Source: Candidatus Aquiluna sp. IMCC13023 (GTDB taxonomy: Bacteria > Actinomycetota > Actinomycetes > Actinomycetales > Microbacteriaceae). Taken from it: 64,000 bases of DNA. The translations under genes and the position numbers were made by a program. The DNA is taken from the NCBI RefSeq assembly GCF_000257665.1, contig NZ_AJKR01000002.1:62001-126000 (forward strand). The letters are read 5' to 3'. The notes beneath the pieces were generated by a model, which did no database searches, was not told where the DNA came from, and saw only the letters and a program-made list of their open reading frames with translations. Below are positions 26,161 through 33,144 of this stretch, in pieces. Within the stretch, counting starts at the first letter, position 1. Each line of letters opens with the position of its first letter.

Positions 26161-26192
26161 ACTTCAGCCAGGGATCTCTCCCTGGCTGAAGT
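26161..26192 (-). terminator. perfect 14-bp hairpin after the FAS1 lipoprotein gene
   Basis: ACTTCAGCCAGGGA and its exact complement flank a 4-base loop, 18 bases beyond the FAS1 stop. The T-run is weak on both strands, so termination is likely but not certain. Its core is nearly identical to the hairpin after the second FAS1 gene. Confidence 0.6.
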
Positions 26193-26210
26193 TCAGTTTG
26201 TCTCTGGTTT

Positions 26211-26789
26211 TTAGCCAAGCAACGCTGCGACGTCAACTCCTGGTGGGAGGATGACTGCGTCGATGACATGGATCACTCCATTGGAGGTCATTATGTCGGT
26301 AGCGGTTATGTTAGCGGTGCCGTTGATTACAACGCCATTGGATGTGTCAACCGCGAAGGTCGAGCCTTCAACGGTTGTCACGTCGCCGGTCGTGACATCA
26401 GCTGCATAGACCTCGCCGGCCACAACGTGGTAGGTGAGGATTGACTGAAGGACAGCCAGATTCTCAGGTAGAAGAAGTGCGTCTAGAACGCCAGCCGGAA
26501 GAGCCGCAAAGGCCTCATCAGTTGGTGCAAAGACAGTGAACGGACCTTCACCCTGAAGTGTGGTTACCAAGTCAGCTGCACCAAGTGCGGCGGCCAGAGT
26601 TGTAAAGGTTCCGGCACCAACTGCCACCTCAACAATGTTTCCAAGCGCTTCTTCGGTCATGGTTCCATCGACCTGAGCTTCTTCCATCGTCTCTACTGGC
26701 TCTGCAACCTCATCTGCGGGTGCGCAGCCGGTTAGCACTAGGGCCGCGACTGCGATTCCAGCTAGGGCGGTAAGTCTGTTTTTTCTCAT
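26211..26789 (-). CDS. FAS1 (fasciclin) domain lipoprotein
   Basis: The 192-residue protein has a lipoprotein signal peptide (lipobox LTGC, Cys22), a Glu-rich linker and one FAS1 domain (about residues 50-192). The domain shows the H1 box [15 protein letters not shown] and the YH motif with [11 protein letters not shown], ending in [16 protein letters not shown]1 proteins act in adhesion or surface interactions. The well-known relatives in Mycobacterium are MPT83 (lipoprotein) and MPT70. GAGGAACG precedes the ATG. A second, leaderless FAS1 gene lies just upstream on the same strand. Confidence 0.92.
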   Translation of the reverse strand: MRKNRLTALAGIAVAALVLTGCAPADEVAEPVETMEEAQVDGTMTEEALGNIVEVAVGAGTFTTLAAALGAADLVTTLQGEGPFTVFAPTDEAFAALPAGVLDALLLPENLAVLQSILTYHVVAGEVYAADVTTGDVTTVEGSTFAVDTSNGVVINGTANITATDIMTSNGVIHVIDAVILPPGVDVAALLG

Positions 26790-27023
26790 CGTTCCTCGTT
26801 TTTTTCGGGTGTTCGGTGATTGCGCTCCGAAAGTCCCGAAACGCTCTCAAAGGTTAACAATCCAAAATTTGAGTTCCGTGGGAGGTGGGTGGCAATTGAC
26901 TGAGTTATTTCTAGGAGAAGACTGGCAATGTAGTCTCAGCAAATTCCTGGGGAATGGCCGTGGTAAGGGGGCTAGAAACGCGAATCTGGCTGGCGAGAGG
27001 CTTCTTGTCTCTTAGGCCCGGTT

Positions 27024-27064
27024 AAAAAGAAAAGCCAGGGATTTCTCCCCGGCTTTTCTTTTTT
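27024..27064 (-). terminator. terminator after the second FAS1 gene
   Basis: On the minus strand GCCGGGG and CCCTGGC form a hairpin flanked by A-rich and T-rich runs (AAAAGAAAA/TTTTCTTTT), which makes it a bidirectional terminator. The core GGGAGAAATCCCTGGCT matches the hairpin after the other FAS1 gene at 16 of 17 bases. Confidence 0.75.
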
Positions 27065-27078
27065 GACTTGGTTACGAA

Positions 27079-27519
27079 TTACGCAAGCAATGCTGCTGCG
27101 TCGACGCCTGCTGGAACTAGTACTGCGTCGATTACGTGGATAACACCGTTAGATGCGGCGATATCGGTTGCAGTTACCTTGGCAGTGCCGTTGATAACTA
27201 CGCCGTCGGCTGTGTCGATGGCCATTGTTGAACCCTCGACTGTTGGAACATCACCGGTGGTGACGTCTGCGGCATGAACCTGACCGGATACTACGTGATA
27301 GGTCAGGATTGACTTTAGGGCGTCTACGTTTTCTGGTAGCAATAGTGCTGCTACTAGACCCTCTGGAAGGGCCGCAAAGGCATCGTCGGTTGGTGCGAAG
27401 ACTGTGAACGGTCCTTCGCTCTGCAGGGTTGCTACTAGGTCAGCTGCGCCCAGTGCTGCTGCAAGAGTGGTGAAAGTTCCTGCTTCGACTGCTACTTCTA
27501 CTATGTTCTTGTCTGTCAT
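27079..27519 (-). CDS. FAS1 (fasciclin) domain protein without signal peptide
   Basis: From the ATG at 27519 (GAGGAAA 3-5 bases upstream) the protein is 146 residues and is almost all FAS1 domain, very similar to the lipoprotein gene downstream ([38 protein letters not shown]). It starts [16 protein letters not shown] with no hydrophobic leader. The frame is open to 27606, but the extra 29 residues are polar and also not a signal peptide. FAS1 proteins are normally exported, so this one may be cytoplasmic, or a duplicate that lost its leader. Confidence 0.85.
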   Translation of the reverse strand: MTDKNIVEVAVEAGTFTTLAAALGAADLVATLQSEGPFTVFAPTDDAFAALPEGLVAALLLPENVDALKSILTYHVVSGQVHAADVTTGDVPTVEGSTMAIDTADGVVINGTAKVTATDIAASNGVIHVIDAVLVPAGVDAAALLA

Positions 27520-27648
27520 GATTTCCTCAATGTTTCGATCTGCATGGAATACGGAACGAAAGTCTCGGGACGTATGTTCAGTGCAACAGACAGCCATGAC
27601 TAACATTCCGTCGTTTAGTCGATGTTCACACTGAGCGTATAAATGCGG

Positions 27649-28341
27649 TTACCGGTCTTTTGGGCTAAGTAGCAAGTCAGTTATCGGCAACCTCTCGGCG
27701 TGCCAGCCATTGATGGGGTGTTCGGATGGATACCCGATTGACATCCCGCAAACCAATGCGTAGTCATCGCTAACTTCGAACTCAGAACGAATAATGTCAG
27801 GGTGTCCACCCAAGTAGCCCTGGGCACAGGTTCCCAGCCCTTTTGCGTTGGCTGCTAGCATCACGTTTTCCATAAACAGTCCAAGATCTAGGGTTCCGAA
27901 CTGGTCTAGGCCGCGGTGGGTGAAAAAGAACAGTGCTGTTGGTGCGCCAAAAAACTCATAGTTTCGCTCCAAGAAGCTAAATCTTGCAGCCGTGTCCTTT
28001 CGGTCAATGCCGAGTGTTTCGTAAATGCCTTTACCAACGGCTTGGCTTCGCTCCGCAAGCCCCTTTGGATAGGGAATCTCGTGTGTGAAGTCCGGTGTTG
28101 CCCCTAGGTTTGGAAGCTCAGTTGATTCCCGCAACCTAGCGATTAGACGCTTACTTATTCGATCGCGCTGCTCACCCTCGGCAACCGCCACGACAAAAGG
28201 CCTGGTGTTCGACCAGCTAGGTGCAGTGAGGCCATCTGAGAGAATCTCGGTCAGGACACCTGGTTCGATGGGCGAGTCCAGGAAGTCTCTGGTTGATCGT
28301 CTGGACTGGGTTAGTTGTTTCCAATTTTCATAGCTGAGCAT
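27649..28341 (-). CDS. nitroreductase family oxidoreductase
   Basis: The 230-residue protein has the FMN-binding nitroreductase fold: SRRSTRDF at residues 13-20 (phosphate-binding arginines), APSWSNTRPF around 40, and GTCAQGYLGGHPD plus GMSIGYPSEHP in the second half. Such enzymes reduce nitro compounds, quinones or related substrates with NAD(P)H. The true substrate is unknown. It lies upstream of the FAS1 pair on the same strand, with 129 bases between. Confidence 0.88.
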   Translation of the reverse strand: MLSYENWKQLTQSRRSTRDFLDSPIEPGVLTEILSDGLTAPSWSNTRPFVVAVAEGEQRDRISKRLIARLRESTELPNLGATPDFTHEIPYPKGLAERSQAVGKGIYETLGIDRKDTAARFSFLERNYEFFGAPTALFFFTHRGLDQFGTLDLGLFMENVMLAANAKGLGTCAQGYLGGHPDIIRSEFEVSDDYALVCGMSIGYPSEHPINGWHAERLPITDLLLSPKDR

Positions 28342-28414
28342 CCTTTAATGTTATGCGAGTTCCGGATTAGTTGCTTGGTTGGTCGCTTGCTGAGTGAAAG
28401 CTAGGCTTCCGATC

Positions 28415-28657
28415 ATGAACACAAGGCAGAAGATCTTATTCAGGGCGCTTGGGGTGACCACGTCGATGTCTGTTTTGTTGATCCTGTACTACAACCTCTC
28501 TCCAAATTATGTCGACGATGAAGGCTTCATAGTCGAGGAGTTTTGGGCACTCGGGCTAGCCAGCCTCGGGTTGAGCTCCTCTTTACTAGGACTGCTGATT
28601 CTCATTGTTTGGCTTTGGGTGTCCAGCCGAAAAGCAAAAAACTCCTCCAACCGTTAG
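28415..28657 (+). CDS. small membrane protein, 80 residues
   Basis: The protein has two predicted helices (about residues 8-25 and 45-70) separated by an acidic loop (NYVDDEGFIVEEF), and a basic, Ser/Asn-rich C-terminus. The ATG at 28415 was chosen; a GTG at 28394 in the same frame would add seven residues. The ribosome binding site is weak in either case. No family recognised. It is followed by another small membrane protein after 25 bases. Confidence 0.6.
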   Translation: MNTRQKILFRALGVTTSMSVLLILYYNLSPNYVDDEGFIVEEFWALGLASLGLSSSLLGLLILIVWLWVSSRKAKNSSNR

Positions 28658-28682
28658 CGGCGATCACTCGAGATAATTAACT

Positions 28683-28934
28683 ATGGAAGATCTAGCTGCA
28701 CTGGTTGCAACCATTCTTGCTGTGTTTGTTGGGGTGGCGCTGATCAACATACTGTTGGCCGTTTTATCGAGGCGCAAAAAGCTAAAGCCTTTTATAGCAA
28801 TGGTCTTCAATGCGCTCACCGGGTTCGCTGCTGTTTTCGGCATCAGCATTAGTTGGGTGATTGGGATATTTCCACTTGCGGGCCTAATTATCGGTTCGAT
28901 TATTCTCACTTTGCCAAACAGAAAACGCCGCTAG
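28683..28934 (+). CDS. small membrane protein, 83 residues
   Basis: The protein has two or three hydrophobic helices (residues about 5-28 and 38-77), a basic loop (SRRKKLKP) and a basic C-terminus (NRKRR). The charge pattern suggests a true membrane protein. The ribosome binding site is poor. It is probably co-transcribed with the preceding small gene. No family recognised. Confidence 0.6.
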   Translation: MEDLAALVATILAVFVGVALINILLAVLSRRKKLKPFIAMVFNALTGFAAVFGISISWVIGIFPLAGLIIGSIILTLPNRKRR

Positions 28935-29051
28935 CTATCTTGTCTGACGCGCGTCAATGAATGGACTTAGCGCGGGCAAAAACTAAACCCTTTTGCAGTA
29001 TTTGGACCAGATATTGGCGCAACCGGCCTAACAGCGTCTAATCTTTGAGCC

Positions 29052-29831
29052 ATGTCGACGATGACCAGAATTACTTTAGAAACCCAAGGGCACGTTTTAC
29101 TCATCGGCCTGAATCGCCCCGAGAAGCTAAACGCTGCCGACGAGCAGATGCTCCACGAGTTGTCACTTGCTTACGGCCAGCTTGATACCGACCCCAATCT
29201 AAGGGTCGGTTTGGTTTTTGCCCACGGCGACCACTTCACTGCTGGTCTCGATCTGCAAGATGTTGGACCAAAGCTTGCGGCAGGCAAACTTCAAATGGTT
29301 CCGGAGGGTGGACTGGACCCCTGGGGCATAACGACCAAACAGGTTTCAAAGCCAGTGGTTATGGCAACCAGAGGGACTTGCTTCACGTTGGGCGTGGAAT
29401 TGGCCCTGGCAAGCGATGTTGTAATCGCGGCAACTGACTCGAGGTTTGCTCAACTAGAAGTTAGTAGGGGCATCATGCCCTTTGGGGGCGGAACCATAAG
29501 GTTTCCGAAAGTTGCCGGACATGCAAATGCCATGCGCTATTTATTGACTGGAGACAGCTTTGATGCTCAGCAGGCGTTGTCCATGAACTTAGTAACTCAA
29601 GTGTGCGAACCCGGCGAAGAATTTGATATCGCTCTGGAAATTGCTAACCGAGTTGCAGATCAGGCCCCGCTGGCCGTCCAGGCGACACTCGCCTCTGCAA
29701 GAGCAATCGATTCCGAGCAAGAAAAAATGCAGGTGTTTCAGAGACTAGCCTCCTTGATGCAGACGAAAGACGTTGCAAGGGGCATGGAGGCTTTCATGAC
29801 CAAGCAGCCCGCCAAGTTTGAGGGCAATTAG
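29052..29831 (+). CDS. enoyl-CoA hydratase/isomerase family (crotonase)
   Basis: The 259-residue crotonase-fold protein has NRPEKLNAAD near residue 22, the first oxyanion-hole loop (HFTAGLDLQDV, about 57-67) and the second (GTCFTLGVELALASD, about 114-128). The usual catalytic Glu pair is not plain: the region reads FAQLEVSRGIMPFGGG, with a single Glu. It may therefore be a hydratase, an isomerase or another acyl-CoA enzyme. It precedes the beta-oxidation genes on the same strand, with a 157-base gap. An ATG three codons in (29061) is an alternative start. Confidence 0.85.
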   Translation: MSTMTRITLETQGHVLLIGLNRPEKLNAADEQMLHELSLAYGQLDTDPNLRVGLVFAHGDHFTAGLDLQDVGPKLAAGKLQMVPEGGLDPWGITTKQVSKPVVMATRGTCFTLGVELALASDVVIAATDSRFAQLEVSRGIMPFGGGTIRFPKVAGHANAMRYLLTGDSFDAQQALSMNLVTQVCEPGEEFDIALEIANRVADQAPLAVQATLASARAIDSEQEKMQVFQRLASLMQTKDVARGMEAFMTKQPAKFEGN

Positions 29832-29834
29832 TTC

Positions 29835-29852
29835 TTGTCTGTTATAAGACAA
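29835..29852. promoter_or_regulatory. inverted repeat upstream of the beta-oxidation operon
   Basis: TTGTCT-6 nt-AGACAA is a perfect 6-bp-arm inverted repeat, just after the crotonase stop and about 140 bases before the acyl-CoA oxidase gene. No T-run follows. It could be a weak terminator or a binding site for a fatty-acid regulator; this is inference only. Confidence 0.25.
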
Positions 29853-29988
29853 AAGGCCATGCTGTTTTTGTAGGAAAGCTCTAAAGAACCAATTCTGCAA
29901 ATGACGCGGATTGTGCGCTGTCACAAAGTTTGTAAACACCCCTTGGCGAGACGGAGATTCTGTCATTTACTAGAGGTTGAGGTGAGAA

Positions 29989-31953
29989 ATGAATTTCAAT
30001 GAGGACATTCAACTAGACGTCGAGGCAATCGGTGAAAGAGTCTTAGGCAGGTGGGCAGACGTTCGTCGCCACACCCGCTCGGTGATAGAAGAGCACAAGC
30101 TTTTCAAGCAAGAGGGCCAGCCAATGGCTGAGCACCGAGAGACAGTTTTGAAGCAGCTTCGAACCCTGGTAGCCGCCGGAGCAACGCAGCACGGTTTCCA
30201 GTCAGAGTTCGGTGGAACCATGAACCCCGGAGCCTCGCTTTCTAGCTTCGAAGAGCTTGTCTTCGCGGACCCTTCGCTGCAGATTAAATATGGCGTCCAG
30301 TACGGACTGTTCAGCTCCGCGATTTTGTATCTGGGAACCGAGTACCACCACAAGACCTTCTTGGGCAGTGCAGTTAGTACCGAGATTCCCGGCGCCTTCG
30401 CGATGACCGAGACTGGCCATGGCTCGGACGTGGCGTCGATTGGCACAACCGCCACCTATGACGCCGACACCAAAGAGTTTGTTATTCACACACCGGATCG
30501 ACACAGCTACAAGGATTACTTAGGAAATGCAGCACTCCACGGACACGCTGCTGTTGTTTTTGCACAGCTTTACACCGGCGGTGAAAAGCACGGAGTCCAC
30601 GCCTTCTATGTTCCAATTCGCAAGCGTGGAAAACTGTTGCCCGGAGTTGGTAGCGAAGACGACGGCCTAAAAGGCGGTCTAAACGGCATCGACAATGGAA
30701 GATTGCATTTCGACAGCGTCAGAGTTCCAAGGACAAACCTTCTAAACCGATACGCAGACGTGAGCGAGGACGGTGTTTACACCTCGGTCATTGAATCCTC
30801 CGGAAGAAGATTCTTCACTCAACTCGGCGCTTTGGTTCAAGGAAGAGTTTCTCTCACCGGCGGCGTCGTGAACGCTCAGAAGCTTGCCCTAGACATTGCA
30901 ATCAGATATTCGCTTGAGCGCAAACAGTTTCCAGGACCAGATGGTGAAGAAAAAACCATCATGGATTACGGACGTCACCAGCGCAGGCTCTTGCCGCTCT
31001 TGGCTAGAACCTATGCCCAAGTCTTCACTCACCAAGAACTTCTTGATCAGTTCCACGCTGTCTTTACAGGTCAAAACGACACCGATGAGTCAAGACAGGA
31101 TCTTGAAACTGTGGCTGCTGCTTCCAAGGCACTCAGTTCTTGGTATGCGTTGGAAACTGTTCAAGAATGTCGCGAGGCATGCGGCGGCCAGGGCTTTATG
31201 GCCGAGCACCGCTTAACGGGACTTCGAGCAGACCTAGATGTTTATGTCACTTTTGAGGGCGACAATAATGTGATGCTTCAGCTTGTGGCAAAGCGTCTTC
31301 TGGGCGACTACGCAAAAGCCTTCAAGTCTCCTGATTTTGGAACGCTTGCAAGCTATGTTGCCGGCCAAGTTGGAGAAGCCACAATTAATCGTGGTGGCCT
31401 GCGGGGCCTTGCTCAAAAAATGGTTGATTTTGGTTCTACCGCTCGCTCGGTTGGGTACGTCAAGGAAGAAGAGCATCAGCACCAACTTCTAACAGACCGA
31501 GTCCACACCATGATTGCGAAGCTTGCAAACAACCTGAAGCACTCGGGCCCCAAAAACGCTCAAAAGCAAGCCGAGCTGTTTAACCGGTATCAGAATGACT
31601 TGATTCTTGCGGCAAAAGCCCACGGTGAACTAATCCTTTGGGAGGCGTTTACATCGGCACTCAAGACAATTGAGGATGAAGACTCCAAGCAAATTCTGAC
31701 TTGGCTAAGAGACCTCTATGGCTTCAGCGTTTTGGAAGAGAACTTGTCCTGGTACTTGATCAATGGCCGACTATCTTCCTCAAGAGCTGAAGCAATAACC
31801 GAATACATCGACACCAGGCTATTGCCAAGACTGAGGCCTCACGCAGAAAGCCTGGTCGATGCATTCTTGCTAACGCCGGGTCTGGTCCGCACTACTTTGG
31901 CGGCGGATGAGAAGGAACGACAAGCAACACGCTCGCAATTAGTTAGGAAATAA
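29989..31953 (+). CDS. acyl-CoA oxidase / dehydrogenase family protein
   Basis: The 654-residue flavoprotein catalyses the first, alpha-beta oxidation step on acyl-CoA. It has the ACAD middle-domain motif FAMTETGHGSDVASIGT and, in the C-terminal half, ECREACGGQGFMAE and VTFEGDNNVMLQLVAKRLL, the pattern of acyl-CoA oxidases. The length is also that of the oxidase group; ordinary dehydrogenases are about 380. Whether it passes electrons to oxygen or to ETF cannot be read here. The stop overlaps the thiolase start by one base (TAATG). Confidence 0.9.
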   Translation: MNFNEDIQLDVEAIGERVLGRWADVRRHTRSVIEEHKLFKQEGQPMAEHRETVLKQLRTLVAAGATQHGFQSEFGGTMNPGASLSSFEELVFADPSLQIKYGVQYGLFSSAILYLGTEYHHKTFLGSAVSTEIPGAFAMTETGHGSDVASIGTTATYDADTKEFVIHTPDRHSYKDYLGNAALHGHAAVVFAQLYTGGEKHGVHAFYVPIRKRGKLLPGVGSEDDGLKGGLNGIDNGRLHFDSVRVPRTNLLNRYADVSEDGVYTSVIESSGRRFFTQLGALVQGRVSLTGGVVNAQKLALDIAIRYSLERKQFPGPDGEEKTIMDYGRHQRRLLPLLARTYAQVFTHQELLDQFHAVFTGQNDTDESRQDLETVAAASKALSSWYALETVQECREACGGQGFMAEHRLTGLRADLDVYVTFEGDNNVMLQLVAKRLLGDYAKAFKSPDFGTLASYVAGQVGEATINRGGLRGLAQKMVDFGSTARSVGYVKEEEHQHQLLTDRVHTMIAKLANNLKHSGPKNAQKQAELFNRYQNDLILAAKAHGELILWEAFTSALKTIEDEDSKQILTWLRDLYGFSVLEENLSWYLINGRLSSSRAEAITEYIDTRLLPRLRPHAESLVDAFLLTPGLVRTTLAADEKERQATRSQLVRK

Positions 31954-33140
31954 TGCAACCTCAAGATGTCTACTTCGTAGACGGAGTCAGAACACCATTC
32001 GGAAAAGCTGGCGAGAAGGGCGTTTACTGGAACACCCGAGCTGATGACCTAATCGTGAAGGCGATGATCGGTCTTTTGGAACGACACCCAGACCTAGATC
32101 GCTCAGCAATAGACGACGTGGCAATTGCAGCCACCACTCAGCAGGGCGATCAGGGTTTGACTATTGGTCGAACTGCCAGCATCTTGGCCGGCCTACCCGA
32201 AAGCGTTCCTGGTTTTGCCATTGATCGGATGTGTGCCGGAGCTATGACCGCCGTCACAACGACCGGAAGCTCAATTGGAATCGGGGCGTATGATCTTGTT
32301 TTGGCCGGTGGTGTTGAGCACATGGGTCGACACCCAATGGGCTTCGATGCGGACCCAAACCCCAGGTTTTTGTCTGAAAAGCTAGTTAGTCCAGATGCCC
32401 TAAACATGGGTTGCACGGCCGAGAAGATTCACGATCGCTTCCCAGCGCTGACAAAAGACAGAGCGGACGCGTTCGCGGTTTCATCTCAGCAAAAGGCGGC
32501 CAAGGCCTATGAGGACAATAAGATTCAGCCGGATTTGATACCAGTCTCGGCTGGCAGCGAAGCTGGCTGGTCCCTGGTCTCTCAAGATGAGCTAATGCGA
32601 CCTGAGTCAACAATCGAGGGCATGCAAGGGCTCAAAACCCCTTTCCGTGCTCACGGAAAAGTAACCGCGGGCAATGCTTCTCCACTGACCGATGGCGCGA
32701 CAGTTGCGCTTTTGGCCGGCGAAAGGGCTTTGGCTAAGCACGGGCTGAAGCCAAAAATGAAGCTTGTTTCGTTTGCCTTTGCTGGTGTCGCTCCGGAGAT
32801 CATGGGCATCGGCCCGATTCCAGCCACCGAAAAAGCTCTTGAGAAAGCCGGACTGAAAATTGAAGACATCGGCCTGTTTGAAATCAATGAGGCCTTTGCC
32901 GTTCAGGTGCTGTCGTTCCTGGATCACTTCGGGATTGCAGACGACGACGCACGGGTAAATAAATTTGGTGGAGCGATCGCTTTTGGGCACCCGCTTGCCT
33001 CAAGCGGCGTGAGACTAATGAATCAACTTGCTAAGCAGTTTGAAGAGCACCCCGAAGTTCGCTTCGGCCTCACCACCATGTGCATCGGCCTCGGTATGGG
33101 CGGCAGCGTGGTTTGGGAAAACAGCAACTGGAAGGGCTAG
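31953..33140 (+). CDS. fadA: acetyl-CoA acyltransferase (thiolase)
   Basis: The thiolase catalyses the last beta-oxidation step, splitting 3-ketoacyl-CoA with CoA. The 395-residue protein has the acyl-accepting C94 (DRMCAGAMTA), H346 (FGHPLASSG) and C377 (TMCIGLGMGG), all catalytic residues. It is coupled to the oxidase gene (TAATG), and the bifunctional enzyme follows after 4 bases, so all beta-oxidation steps lie in one transcript. Confidence 0.94.
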   Translation: MQPQDVYFVDGVRTPFGKAGEKGVYWNTRADDLIVKAMIGLLERHPDLDRSAIDDVAIAATTQQGDQGLTIGRTASILAGLPESVPGFAIDRMCAGAMTAVTTTGSSIGIGAYDLVLAGGVEHMGRHPMGFDADPNPRFLSEKLVSPDALNMGCTAEKIHDRFPALTKDRADAFAVSSQQKAAKAYEDNKIQPDLIPVSAGSEAGWSLVSQDELMRPESTIEGMQGLKTPFRAHGKVTAGNASPLTDGATVALLAGERALAKHGLKPKMKLVSFAFAGVAPEIMGIGPIPATEKALEKAGLKIEDIGLFEINEAFAVQVLSFLDHFGIADDDARVNKFGGAIAFGHPLASSGVRLMNQLAKQFEEHPEVRFGLTTMCIGLGMGGSVVWENSNWKG

Positions 33141-33144
33141 GAAG

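Noticed and set aside
26809-27015. Plus-strand open frame of 68 codons starting at GTG
   Set aside because: It has no ribosome binding site and no coding character, lies in the upstream region of the FAS1 lipoprotein gene on the other strand, and ends at a terminator.
27552-27609. GGAAT/GGAAC-N17/18-GTT motifs upstream of the second FAS1 gene (minus strand 27609-27585; plus strand near 27552-27577)
   Set aside because: One has 17-base spacing and the other points away from any gene, so they are probably chance matches to the sigma-R consensus.
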